Program-made: the position numbers and the translations under genes
Source of the DNA: Aminobacter ciceronei
Lineage (GTDB): Bacteria; Pseudomonadota; Alphaproteobacteria; Rhizobiales; Rhizobiaceae
DNA length: 64,000 bases
Assembly (NCBI RefSeq): GCF_014138625.1
Contig: NZ_JACJHY010000017.1
Coordinates: 62,001-126,000 of the forward strand
Direction of reading: 5' to 3'
The notes under the pieces: generated by a model
The model's input: the letters and a program-made list of their open reading frames with translations, nothing else
Told to the model about the DNA's origin: nothing
Database searches by the model: none
Shown: positions 56,097 through 64,000 of the stretch, piece after piece
Layout: the number at the start of each line of letters is the position of its first letter
How positions within the stretch are numbered: position 1 is the first letter of the stretch

Positions 56097-56972
56097 TCAG
56101 GCAACGACAAGCCTGCGAATGCGCCCGAGATCGGTGCCGATGAATGACTGCATGCCGATCGCCACCTGCTCCGGCGACATGGCGGCGACGAAGGCCTCGA
56201 ACTGCATATCGGTCAGCGGCGTGCCGGTCCAGTGGACACGGCAGAACTCTTCCGCACCGACATAATGTCCGGCGCCATCGGCGACCTCGTCGACGAAGCG
56301 GCCATAGATCATGCATTCGGAGAACTTGCGTCGCGCGCTCACCGCCTCGACCCAATGCCGTCCGCTGACCTGTTCGATGCGGGCTAGCATGTCGCGCACC
56401 GACGACCGGCGCCAGGCGATCAGCGTCGAGATGTAGTCATGCGGCGAAATCTCGGGCGCGGCGATACCGAGCACAGCGGCAGCGTTGGCCGACCAGATGC
56501 GATGGTTGTCATGGCCGGGTTTCAGCAGCACGCCATCGCGCCGGAACAGCCTGAGCTTGCCGCTCAGCCAGAACCGGGCGCAATCGAAAGGCCTGAGGAA
56601 AGCCACGTCAGAATCGACGTAAACGAGGGTTTCCTGCTCGATGCGTTCAGCGATCGCCATGCGCCTGAGCTGCTGCACATGCCAGCCACGCAGCGGCGGC
56701 GCCTTGCGACTCAGCCAGACGCGGCGCTTGAACAGGCTCGTCGGATCGGGAATGTCGCGCAGCCAGGACGGCAAGAGCTCCCGCTCGTCGATGACCGTGC
56801 GGCGCTTGCCCTCGAGCTGCTGGAACAGCGCGAGGTCGCGGTGCTCGACCAGGAGATAGTGATGCGAGGCGCCGGTGACATGGCGATCGACGGTCTCGCA
56901 CAGCAGGCGGCAGCGTTCAAAATCAGCGGCGTAGCTCGCCGTGATCAGTGCAGCGTCCGGGGCTGGAGACAT
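56097..56972 (-). CDS. Glycosyltransferase-like protein (DUF6492 type)
   Basis: A 291-residue cytoplasmic protein starting MSPAPDAALITASYAADFERC. A GT-A-like DxD (VYVDSDVAFLRPF) and an N-terminal nucleotide-binding strand suggest a sugar transferase, resembling the DUF6492 group. ATG 56972; the frame is open to 57194, but that part is antisense to or inside the WecG-type gene. Its stop almost meets the flippase stop (56093/56097). Confidence 0.7.
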   Translation of the reverse strand: MSPAPDAALITASYAADFERCRLLCETVDRHVTGASHHYLLVEHRDLALFQQLEGKRRTVIDERELLPSWLRDIPDPTSLFKRRVWLSRKAPPLRGWHVQQLRRMAIAERIEQETLVYVDSDVAFLRPFDCARFWLSGKLRLFRRDGVLLKPGHDNHRIWSANAAAVLGIAAPEISPHDYISTLIAWRRSSVRDMLARIEQVSGRHWVEAVSARRKFSECMIYGRFVDEVADGAGHYVGAEEFCRVHWTGTPLTDMQFEAFVAAMSPEQVAIGMQSFIGTDLGRIRRLVVA

Positions 56973-56983
56973 GGCCTTGGCGT

Positions 56984-57754
56984 TCAAGACTGCCCTCCCC
57001 CACGGATCTTCTGGCGCAGCACGCGAAACAGGAACAGCGGGTTGCCGACGACATAGCGCCGCCACAGCCGGCCCGGTTCGATGAGCAGGCGGAACAGCCA
57101 CTCCAGGCGGAGCCGGCGCACCCAGGCCGGCGCGCGCGGAACCGAGCCACTGAGGAAATCCAGCAGCGCGCCGACGGCAATCGGCAATGTGCAATGTTCA
57201 GGGCGCATGTACTGCGCGATCCACATTTCCTGGCGCGGCACCCCCATGGCAACAAGCAGGATGTCGGGGCGAAGGCTGCCGATGGCGGCGACGATCCCGG
57301 GCTCTTCCTGAGACGTGAAGAAGCCGTCATGGACGACGACGATCTTGTGATGCGGGGCGATCTGGCCCAGCCGCGCCGCCGCCCGCTCGGCATTGGCACG
57401 CTTGGCGCCCAGGAGTGCCACGGTCAGCGGCTTGTCGCTCGCCTTCAAGAGGTCGGGGACGAAATCCGTGCCGTTGAGATTGTCAGGGAACGGCGCGCCA
57501 TAGAGCCAGCGCGCGGCGATGTCGACACCGATGCCGTCCGCCAGCACGAGAAAGCCGTTCAGGACGGCGGCGAAATCCTTGTCGGAACAGGCGATGTTGG
57601 CGTTGTGGGCATTGAGGAAGCTGACCTTGGTGAAGCTCCTGTCCCTGATCTTCTCAGTGAGCAGCGAGATCGCCTCGTCGCGCCGCAAGCTGGCGACCCG
57701 GATACCAAGAATGCTGCGGTAGGATGCGGCCGCTTCCGAAATCGTCATGCTCAC
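56984..57754 (-). CDS. WecG/TagA/CpsF-family glycosyltransferase
   Basis: A 256-residue enzyme of the WecG/TagA family (GT26), acting on lipid-linked sugars. Signature segments: FLNAHNANIACSDKDF, LADGIGVDIAARWLYG, and LLVAMGVPRQEMWI. GTG 57754 overlaps the upstream GT stop and has GAGGTGG 4 bases away; the ATG two codons in is less well placed. Member of the minus-strand transferase block. Confidence 0.9.
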   Translation of the reverse strand: MSMTISEAAASYRSILGIRVASLRRDEAISLLTEKIRDRSFTKVSFLNAHNANIACSDKDFAAVLNGFLVLADGIGVDIAARWLYGAPFPDNLNGTDFVPDLLKASDKPLTVALLGAKRANAERAAARLGQIAPHHKIVVVHDGFFTSQEEPGIVAAIGSLRPDILLVAMGVPRQEMWIAQYMRPEHCTLPIAVGALLDFLSGSVPRAPAWVRRLRLEWLFRLLIEPGRLWRRYVVGNPLFLFRVLRQKIRGGGQS

Positions 57755-58926
57755 GCCGCCACCTCATGTGCGCCCGCGCCAAGCCGGGCAACGCCACCTG
57801 CCACTGCCAGGTCGAGCGCGGCGATCTGCCGGCGATGGAAGTCCGAACCGTCGACTTCAGCGACCTTCTGATCGACGGTTCGTTCAAGCGCCCTGGCGAA
57901 GGCTACGGGATCGTCGGTCATGGTGCAATTGGCCGGCTTGTAGGCGATGCCACGCAGCGAATGCGCGGTTGCCACCGACGGCAGGCCGAGTTCGAACGTC
58001 TCGATCGTCTTGAGCTGGACGCCGCTGCCCGAGGTGCTGATGAGCGGGATGACGGCGGCGCTGCGCACAAAGGCCTGGGCATCGGGCACGCGGCCGACAA
58101 ATGTGACGCCGGGATGTGGCGAGGACACCCCTGCGGGAACACTGCCGGCGATCCGGATGCGGAAATCGTTGCGCAGGTGCGGCACGACCTTGCCGAGGAA
58201 CCAGTCCAGGCCGATGCGATTCGGCTCCCAGGTCCAGGTACCGATGAGCGCTGCATCGCAGTCGATGTCGCGCTTGCCCTGGTGTGCCGGAAGCTGTGAC
58301 CGAGTGACCAGCGGCAGCGCCACCGAGCGTGTGTCGGAGGCAACGCCCAATTCGGCGCGATCCTCGTCGGCGAGTGTGAAGACGAAGCGCGCATTGCGAC
58401 ACAGACGCCTTTCAATGACTTCGAGCAATCTTGCCTCGCGGCGAAACAGCAGGCGTTGAAACGCGCCGTTGGCGGCACGCGCGTTCTCGGCGGCCGAGCG
58501 GAATTCGACATTGTGCGCGACGAAGATCGAAGGCCGGTCCTGAAACAGGCTTTCGAACGCCGCCGCCATCTGGACCGAATTGAGGATGTAGCCATCGAAC
58601 GGTCCCGCCGCCGCGATCGCCTGCCGCACCGTCTCATCGGAGACGATGCGCAGCTTGGCCGAAGCGAAAGTCAGCCCGGAGGCAACCGCATTCGCCAGCC
58701 AGCCCAGCTTGCGCTGCAAGGGGGCGACATCGGTGCGCACGTCGAGCGAGCCGAGCAGGATCGTGTTTTCGGGGTCTGACGGCGGTTTGCCCGGCCAGCC
58801 GAAGCCAAGCACGGTCACGCGCACGCCGGCCCGGCGCAGCGCATCGATGATCGCCTGGTTGGCGATCTCGTAGCCCGACGAGAGTGCTCCGTCAGGCACG
58901 ATGGATGTGGCAAACAGCAGATGCAT
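57751..58926 (-). CDS. Glycosyltransferase, GT4-like (GT-B fold)
   Basis: A 391-residue protein with a GT-B layout: N-terminal acceptor domain (MHLLFATSIVPDGALSSGYE) and a C-terminal nucleotide-sugar domain with VTFVGRVPDAQAFVRSAAV and the glycine/Glu stretch TIETFELGLPSVAT. GT4-type. Start ATG 58926 with a GTG directly before. Sugar and acceptor unknown. First of the three minus-strand transferase genes. Confidence 0.82.
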   Translation of the reverse strand: MHLLFATSIVPDGALSSGYEIANQAIIDALRRAGVRVTVLGFGWPGKPPSDPENTILLGSLDVRTDVAPLQRKLGWLANAVASGLTFASAKLRIVSDETVRQAIAAAGPFDGYILNSVQMAAAFESLFQDRPSIFVAHNVEFRSAAENARAANGAFQRLLFRREARLLEVIERRLCRNARFVFTLADEDRAELGVASDTRSVALPLVTRSQLPAHQGKRDIDCDAALIGTWTWEPNRIGLDWFLGKVVPHLRNDFRIRIAGSVPAGVSSPHPGVTFVGRVPDAQAFVRSAAVIPLISTSGSGVQLKTIETFELGLPSVATAHSLRGIAYKPANCTMTDDPVAFARALERTVDQKVAEVDGSDFHRRQIAALDLAVAGGVARLGAGAHEVAA

Positions 58927-59093
58927 CACGACAGTTCCTGCCTATGCCCTAACAAAGCGCGGTGAAGTCTTCATTAAGCAATTTCAGCCGCTTGTGGAAC
59001 CTGCCCGGCAATCCGCAGTTTGCTTCCGGCGTGTTTAACTGAGCGTTATGGCGCCCATGATAGCGAAGAGGCATCAATAACCGGCAGCTTGTC

Positions 59094-60092
59094 ATGAATG
59101 CTATACCTCCACTCAAGTCCGTGACCATTGCCGGCACTTCGCCTGCACTGGCAGTGGACGACGTCGAGGTGGTGGTCACGCTGCCAACCTTTCGTCGGCC
59201 ACAGCAAGTTCTGGCAACGCTCGATTCGCTGGCCAGGCAAAAGACCACGCGCCGGTTCGCCGTCATCGTCATGGAGAATGACGACGAAGGCAACGAAGGC
59301 ATGCACGCTGCCTTGCCGCTGTTTGAAAGCGGGGCGATGCGCGGGCTGGTCATCGTCGCACATGAACGCGGCAATTGCAGCGCCTACAATGCCGGCTGGC
59401 ACACCGCCTTGCTGCGCTTTCCGAATTTCTCGCGGCTGCTGGTCATCGATGACGACGAGCTGGCCGATCCGATGTGGCTCGAAACCATGTGCCTGGCTGC
59501 CGAACGCCTCGGCGTCGACATCGTCGGTGGGCCGCAGGTGCCAGTCTTTTCAGATCCCGGGCATCAGGTCTGGGCGACACATCCGGTGTTTGCCCCGCCC
59601 TATTCCGTCACCGGTGAGGTCGGCGCGCTCTACTCCTCGGGAAACCTGCTGGTCAGCCGCAACGTGCTTCTGGCCATGGGCCCACCCCATCTCGACCTGC
59701 GCTTCAACTTCATGGGCGGCGGCGACTCGGATTTCCTGAGCCGCTCGTCACAGAAGGGTTTCAAGCTCGGCTGGTGCGCGGAAGCAAAGCTGTTCGAGAC
59801 GGTTCCGGCACGGCGCACCGAGGCCGACTGGATCCGGGCACGCGGCCTGCGCAACGGCGTCATCTCGACGCTCGTCGCCAAGAAGAAATATGCCGGCACG
59901 CCGTTCGCCAACACACGCGTCTTCCTGAAAAGCCTGGCGCTGCTTGGCGCCTCGCCATTACGTGCAATGAAGCGCCTTATCGAGACCGGATCGCCATCGG
60001 TCGCCGTGTACCCGATCCATGTGGCGCTTGGCCGTGTGATGGCCGAATTTGGTTATGCCAATGAGCAGTATCGTCAGCCCGAGAAGAACTGA
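59094..60092 (+). CDS. Family 2 glycosyltransferase
   Basis: A 332-residue GT-A enzyme. Nucleotide strand VVVTLPTFRRPQQVLATLDS, DxD-type motif LLVIDDDELADP and catalytic-loop stretch FNFMGGGDSDFLSR are visible. It is probably cytoplasmic and adds one sugar. It overlaps the ligase gene downstream and is divergent from the GT4-like gene. Confidence 0.87.
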   Translation: MNAIPPLKSVTIAGTSPALAVDDVEVVVTLPTFRRPQQVLATLDSLARQKTTRRFAVIVMENDDEGNEGMHAALPLFESGAMRGLVIVAHERGNCSAYNAGWHTALLRFPNFSRLLVIDDDELADPMWLETMCLAAERLGVDIVGGPQVPVFSDPGHQVWATHPVFAPPYSVTGEVGALYSSGNLLVSRNVLLAMGPPHLDLRFNFMGGGDSDFLSRSSQKGFKLGWCAEAKLFETVPARRTEADWIRARGLRNGVISTLVAKKKYAGTPFANTRVFLKSLALLGASPLRAMKRLIETGSPSVAVYPIHVALGRVMAEFGYANEQYRQPEKN

Positions 60093-61374
60093 CGCGCCGC
60101 CGCTGACGGCGGCGTTCACGGCATCGGGCGTCGCCACCGCGATCGCGACGATGGTGCTGACCATCGTCATCGTTTCGTTCAGGCCGTTCCAGCCGGCGGG
60201 CGCCGGTGCGATCGAAGGCGGCGACATCGTCAACCAGTTGGGCTTCGGATCGCTCGGCGCCTTCGCCATGTTTGCGTTGGTGACCATGGCCAATCCGGCC
60301 CGGTTGCGCGCCATTGTCGGGCTGCCCTGGATCGTCCTGCTGTGCTTCTTCCTGATATCGGTCGGTGAAGCCGCCGACCCCAATGCAGCGTTCCGGGCGG
60401 CAAGTTTCACCCTCATCGGCATCACCGCCATGGCAACCGTGCTTGCCTTGCCGCGCGATGGCGATTCCTTCTCGACCGTGCTGATTGTCGCCGGCTTTCT
60501 CATCGTCGGGCTGAGCTACGCCGGCGTCATCCTGTATCCCAGCGTGGCGATCCACGGCGCCGACGGCTTCGAGCCCGAGCATTCCGGCTTGTGGCGCGGC
60601 GCCTTCAGCCACAAGAACATCGCAGCGCCCGTCATGGCCTGCTTCAGCTTCGCCGGCATCTACCTGATCCGAAGGCATTGGCGCTGGTCGGGTTACATCC
60701 TTTTGGCCATGTCGATGTTCTTCATGGTGCACACCGGATCGAAGACGACGGCCGGGCTGGTGCCGCTGTCGATCATGCTCGTGCTTCTGCCCGGAATGAT
60801 CGGCATGCGGCTCGGCACGCCGCTGCTGTTTGCGCTGGCCGTCGTCGGCACGGCATTCGCCACGCTCGGCATCGTCTTCATCGAACCGCTGCAGCAGCTT
60901 GCCGCGCACCATTTTCCCGAACTCACCTACACCGGGCGCACGACTGTCTGGGCCTTCGCTGGCGAGATGATCGCCAAGAAGCCGTGGTTTGGATACGGCT
61001 ATGAGAGCTTCTGGCGCACGCCGCTGGTGACCGGAATCGGCCATGCCTACGACCAGGGCTGGGACATCCGCTTCATCGTGCACGGCCACAACGGCTATAT
61101 CGACATCGCAGTGACCATGGGCCTGCCCGCGCTTGCCGCCGCCGTCTATGTCTTCCTGATCGCGCCGCTGCGCGACTACATGCGCATCCCGCTCTACAAG
61201 GAGAACGTCTTCCTCGGCGACTTCTTCATGATGGTGGTGCTGTTCACCGCGCTCAATGCCTTCCTCGAAAGCTTCTTCTTCCGCCGCATCGACCCGGTCT
61301 GGATGTTCTTCGTCTTCGGTGTCCTGGGGCTGCGCATGGTCTCGCGCATGGTCATCCACAAGAACACCGGCTGA
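60061..61374 (+). CDS. O-antigen ligase/polymerase (WaaL/Wzy-like) membrane protein
   Basis: A 437-residue integral membrane protein with about ten helices and a large periplasmic loop (WGYGYESFWRTP-like GYGYESFWRT and VHGHNGYIDIAVTMGLP) that marks the Wzy_C superfamily. In a Wzx/Wzy cluster it is more likely to polymerise repeat units, but ligase activity cannot be excluded. ATG 60061 (or 60055) overlaps the GT2 gene. Confidence 0.83.
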   Translation: MSSIVSPRRTDAPPLTAAFTASGVATAIATMVLTIVIVSFRPFQPAGAGAIEGGDIVNQLGFGSLGAFAMFALVTMANPARLRAIVGLPWIVLLCFFLISVGEAADPNAAFRAASFTLIGITAMATVLALPRDGDSFSTVLIVAGFLIVGLSYAGVILYPSVAIHGADGFEPEHSGLWRGAFSHKNIAAPVMACFSFAGIYLIRRHWRWSGYILLAMSMFFMVHTGSKTTAGLVPLSIMLVLLPGMIGMRLGTPLLFALAVVGTAFATLGIVFIEPLQQLAAHHFPELTYTGRTTVWAFAGEMIAKKPWFGYGYESFWRTPLVTGIGHAYDQGWDIRFIVHGHNGYIDIAVTMGLPALAAAVYVFLIAPLRDYMRIPLYKENVFLGDFFMMVVLFTALNAFLESFFFRRIDPVWMFFVFGVLGLRMVSRMVIHKNTG

Positions 61375-61473
61375 CGGAACGCGCTTGCTCCGCTCCGGCG
61401 GCCACGCCATTCGGAGATGGTATGATGTTGGATTAATCGCGCCTGCAATGACACTACGCAGCCTGTTGCCAGC

Positions 61474-61812
61474 CTAATAGCAGGTCATGCTGCTCAAAGC
61501 GCTATGACAGTTACTCCTGTTTGAACTCTCTGTAGACCTGCATCGGTCACGACAGCCAAATTGGTCGGTACTCGAACTACAACCACTTTCGCAGGCAGAG
61601 AATCCTGAACTTGCATTGCTTAAGCAACGAGCCAGCGTGTCAGCCTTGTTGCGCTCGCACTCCCGCCTTCTTGCCTCTTCCGCTTGCCGTCTCTGCTCGT
61701 TGCTCTGAGCCAGCTGAAAAGCGCCGTCGGCCGCGAACGCTTCCACGCGACTGAGTTGAACCAGTCCAACAGTCAACTGAAGATGAAGCAAAACCATGAT
61801 AAAAAACTTCAT
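61474..61812 (-). CDS. Small secreted cysteine-rich protein
   Basis: A 112-residue protein with a clear signal peptide (MKFFIMVLLHLQLTVGLVQL, ending near EAFA) and a mature part that is first charged/helical (QSNEQRRQAEEARRRECERN) then rich in Ser and Cys. Eight cysteines, several in C-x3-C type spacing (ACESGCSS, GCRDRC), suggest disulfide stabilisation. A strong GAGGGG ribosome site precedes ATG 61812. Family not recognised. Base composition is AT-richer than the neighbouring core genes, hinting at transfer. Confidence 0.7.
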   Translation of the reverse strand: MKFFIMVLLHLQLTVGLVQLSRVEAFAADGAFQLAQSNEQRRQAEEARRRECERNKADTLARCLSNASSGFSACESGCSSSTDQFGCRDRCRSTESSNRSNCHSALSSMTCY

Positions 61813-62104
61813 GTTTACCCCTCTTGTCAGCATTCGGATACGCTCTTCCACTATAGCTGTTATTTGATTTCAGCGCATCCGACAGCGTTACCCTGGCGTT
61901 TGCCATGCCGGACCGTAGCGTGAACGAACTGAAAAAGGACTGTTCAGCGCACGCATTACAGACCGTTGGTGCGAAGTGCGACCGATGGGGCTGTCCCCGT
62001 GGTGTTGAGCCGACTTTACCACGCTAGCCTGATGCTACCGTGAAACCTTGTTACATGGTATGTTTCCTGAACAAGTGCAGGGAACTTAGCTATGAGCGCA
62101 ACAG

Positions 62105-62596
62105 GTGAGGCCTCAGACTTCGGACCGTATATTCTCGTTTGCAATAGCAATCGCGATTATTGTCGTGACCTACACGCTATATTCTGTGTTGAACCACGAT
62201 CCGACATCAGCTCTTCCTGATGTTCGTGGAGATAAGATTGCTGAAAGTGACCTGCAGGTCAGAATCGCCTCTGCTGAGGTTACGAGAGAGACCGTATCGT
62301 ACCTTGTAAGTCTTACATTCGCACTTTCGGCAGTTATCACTTTTCTTATCAAAGATGGATTGGGAAGCAAGCCACTACGAAAGGCCACCAATCTTGTCCT
62401 TTCTTCTATTGCCGTTTTCTTCATCGTTCGAAGCCTGCAATATGCATATGACGCTTACGGCATGATCGCTATCCAGCTGTCGGATGGCTATTTCCTGATT
62501 TCACGAGTCCATGACGTCATCGCATCCCAAGCGCGCAACCTTCTCGGCACTCTGGTTGTCGCCATATTGCTAATCGTTAGTGTCAAATTCAGTTGA
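62105..62596 (+). CDS. Hypothetical membrane protein, 163 residues
   Basis: GTG start at 62105. Three to four predicted helices: FSFAIAIAIIVVTYTLYSVL, VSYLVSLTFALSAVITFLI, NLVLSSIAVFFIVRSL, and NLLGTLVVAILLIV. Between the first and second is a periplasmic or cytoplasmic loop of about 40 residues. It is followed 13 bases later by a secreted-protein gene. AT-rich relative to the core. No family recognised. Confidence 0.65.
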   Translation: MRPQTSDRIFSFAIAIAIIVVTYTLYSVLNHDPTSALPDVRGDKIAESDLQVRIASAEVTRETVSYLVSLTFALSAVITFLIKDGLGSKPLRKATNLVLSSIAVFFIVRSLQYAYDAYGMIAIQLSDGYFLISRVHDVIASQARNLLGTLVVAILLIVSVKFS

Positions 62597-62609
62597 AAGA
62601 GGTGCATCA

Positions 62610-63503
62610 ATGAGCAGTGCTCCCGCTCGAGGACGACCTCGCACATGGATAATCGTGGCTTTATTGATGCTTTTGGCAAATCCGCGCCTGATCCATGCCC
62701 AAGAAGCTTTTGACACCTTACGCGTAGAGATCGATCCCAATGTCCAGGTGGACAAACTTCCTCCGCTTGTATTCGTGAACGGAACATTGGCTGCCGCCAT
62801 TGAAGGCTTGACATCTGTCCCGAGCGAATCTGAATCCGTTATAGAGGTTGGCTTACCTCAAGCCCGACAGCCGCTGTACAGCTTCAAAATTGGCCCCGAG
62901 CAAATCGAGAAGAAGCTGGTAAGCGTTGTCATGACTACTTACGCATCAAAGGACGGAAGTCCCGATCAAGTTTGGACAAACGTCCTCATACATCCCAACG
63001 TGAAAGAGGATGTTCCTCTCCGGCGCGCCGAAACTGGGGAGTTTGAGATCACACTTCCGGCTATGCCTTACGCTGGTTTCTCCGAGACCCTTGCGAAGTT
63101 TGGCCTCAACTCGACCAGTGCAAACTGGATCGAGGCCATCCCAGACGTCAACGACATGAGCAAGCAGTCAGGGATATTGCATTTGTCGCAGACAATCGGT
63201 GACACCGCCACAACCTGGTCTGGGTCTTACAGCACAGCATTACGGGCTTCTTGGCCACCGCCTGCCTATGAGGTGAGAGACTGGAAAATCACCTCCACAC
63301 CTGTCGGCGCTACCATCTTCACCCAACATGGGCATGAAGGAAACACCAATCGAACTGTGACGCTGCCAAATCTGTCTGAGACCTACGTAACTCTGAGGTT
63401 GGACGGCTACCTTGATTGCCCACATACGCAGTGTTCCAAAATGGACAGGGGCGGTTACATCGACTTGAATTGCACACTGAAGAAGCCAAAAAAGAAGAAA
63501 TGA
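62610..63503 (+). CDS. Secreted protein with PEGA-like C-terminus
   Basis: A 297-residue protein from ATG 62610 (AGAGG upstream). N-terminal signal: basic start then WIIVALLMLLANPRLIHAQE. The middle is a beta-rich domain I do not recognise. The C-terminal 75 residues (KITSTPVGATIFTQHG, TNRTVTLPNLSETYV, LRLDGYLDC) match the PEGA surface-layer-like fold, ending in a lysine-rich KKPKKKK tail. Co-transcribed with the membrane protein upstream. AT-richer than the core genes. Confidence 0.68.
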   Translation: MSSAPARGRPRTWIIVALLMLLANPRLIHAQEAFDTLRVEIDPNVQVDKLPPLVFVNGTLAAAIEGLTSVPSESESVIEVGLPQARQPLYSFKIGPEQIEKKLVSVVMTTYASKDGSPDQVWTNVLIHPNVKEDVPLRRAETGEFEITLPAMPYAGFSETLAKFGLNSTSANWIEAIPDVNDMSKQSGILHLSQTIGDTATTWSGSYSTALRASWPPPAYEVRDWKITSTPVGATIFTQHGHEGNTNRTVTLPNLSETYVTLRLDGYLDCPHTQCSKMDRGGYIDLNCTLKKPKKKK

Positions 63504-63525
63504 CGAAGGGCTTCGATCTCGCTGA

Positions 63526-63810
63526 TTGATCGACGCCGCTAAGCTTTCTTTTCAGCTCAGAGCACCCGTGGCTGATGTCGTCGCAAACCTACTGCGCGGG
63601 AAATGTCCCGACTGGAGCTTGCTGAGTGGCCGATACCTTGCCCGCTTGGATCAAAAGGTCCTGTCCGGGCTTCACCATGTCGTAGGTGACTCCTGCGCGC
63701 TTGTGCGCGTCACCGACGCCTTCATGGACGTGGCCCCCGCCGAAGCCGGCCTGCATGGCGGCATCACCTTCACCAATGCCTTCACCAGGGTGCTGGACCA
63801 CACACGCTGA
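63526..63810. other. Gene-poor stretch 63504-63875 with two weak overlapping frames
   Basis: Between the PEGA-like gene and proC (372 bases) one plus frame (63526-63810, about 94 residues) and one opposing frame (63589-63801, 70 residues, His/Gly-rich) are both open; I cannot choose between them and neither has a clear ribosome site or a recognised domain. It may be a remnant. From 63811 to 63875 only the proC ribosome site (GGAGG at about 63865) is seen. Confidence 0.4.
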
Positions 63811-63875
63811 AGTGGCGTTGCACCCTTCCGCATGGCTCCAAGACGGTCTATGTCAGTTCTGTTCGGAGGCTTTGC

Positions 63876-64000
63876 ATGACCATCAGACTGATCCTCGCCG
63901 GCTGCGGCAACATGGGCTACGCCATGCTCACGGGCTGGCTCAACTCGGGCAAGCTCGCGCCCGAGGAAACATTCGTTGTCGAGCCCAATGCGGAGCTGCG
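63876..64000 (+). CDS. proC: Pyrroline-5-carboxylate reductase, 3' end missing
   Basis: Begins ATG 63876 with GGAGG upstream and reads MTIRLILAGCGNMGYAMLTG, the NAD(P) loop of ProC, the last step of proline synthesis. The gene runs off the end of the window after about 41 codons, so only the nucleotide-binding start is seen. Confidence 0.92.
   Translation, partial: MTIRLILAGCGNMGYAMLTGWLNSGKLAPEETFVVEPNAEL

Noticed and set aside
62041-62080. Inverted repeat CTTGTT-N17-AACAAG before the 62105 gene
   Set aside because: Only six bases per arm with a long spacer; expected by chance in AT-richer DNA.

Overview
The window is high-GC alphaproteobacterial chromosome, most like a Mesorhizobium/Aminobacter-type member of the Rhizobiales. 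The pointers are an Irr-type iron box, a CtrA box in front of a PdhS-like kinase, a tRNA-His without encoded G-1, a zwf-pgl-edd operon, an aceA gene facing an ScfR/RamB-type regulator, and a phasin gene. I see no rRNA, CRISPR array, transposase or prophage. Both ends cut genes: xseA on the left and proC on the right.

Layout. 0-5.4 kb: 3' end of xseA, an AsmA-like protein, acetoacetyl-CoA synthetase, then a possible small RNA with its own terminator. 5.4-8.5 kb: a ferric-iron ABC permease and binding protein behind a perfect Irr box, with no ATPase gene. 8.6-13.3 kb: a 1282-residue PAS histidine kinase behind a perfect TTAA-N7-TTAA CtrA site, divergent from a phasin gene whose 3' flank folds into three hairpins that each expose CCTCCTCCC. 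13.4-14.6 kb: tRNA-His and small lipoprotein genes. 14.8-18.9 kb: potFGHI polyamine importer. 19-25.8 kb: DMT and MFS exporters, a flavin reductase, an S41 peptidase, and an MHYT-GGDEF-EAL gene broken by a frameshift. 25.8-29.8 kb: glyoxylate-shunt locus (scfR-like regulator, TTTACA operator cluster, aceA, a small gene, a degenerate receiver). 29.8-33.5 kb: HAD phosphatase and puuA/puuB-like putrescine catabolism, which would take up the putrescine that potFGHI imports. 33.7-38.3 kb: a two-component system, then an ECF sigma operon with a cupredoxin. 38.3-41.8 kb: KAS III-like enzyme, SDR, and a secreted c-type cytochrome-like protein. 42-46.1 kb: zwf-pgl-edd (Entner-Doudoroff). 46.2-50.2 kb: MliC-like protein, an ABC-F ATPase with a long attenuator-like leader, and a von Willebrand A protein whose 3' end is triplicated. 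50.3-52.2 kb: GlxA-type regulator and folD. 52.3-61.4 kb: a Wzx/Wzy-type polysaccharide cluster (chain-length protein, flippase, four transferases, ligase/polymerase). 61.4-63.8 kb: a visibly AT-richer accessory patch of unrecognised secreted and membrane proteins. proC follows.

The most unusual element is the 5' region of the ABC-F gene (48.15-48.51 kb). It has a consensus-like promoter, a 23-codon leader ORF with a very strong ribosome binding site and an Arg-Gln-Arg motif, a hairpin over its last codons, and several GATGCG(G) elements that compete for one CCGCATC. This looks like ribosome-stalling attenuation of a ribosome-protection or translation-factor gene. Other noteworthy signals are the triple anti-Shine-Dalgarno hairpin RNA, the Irr and CtrA boxes, the TTTACA cluster, and the ECF promoter ahead of its own sigma gene. 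Everything here comes from reading the sequence; no database search was run.
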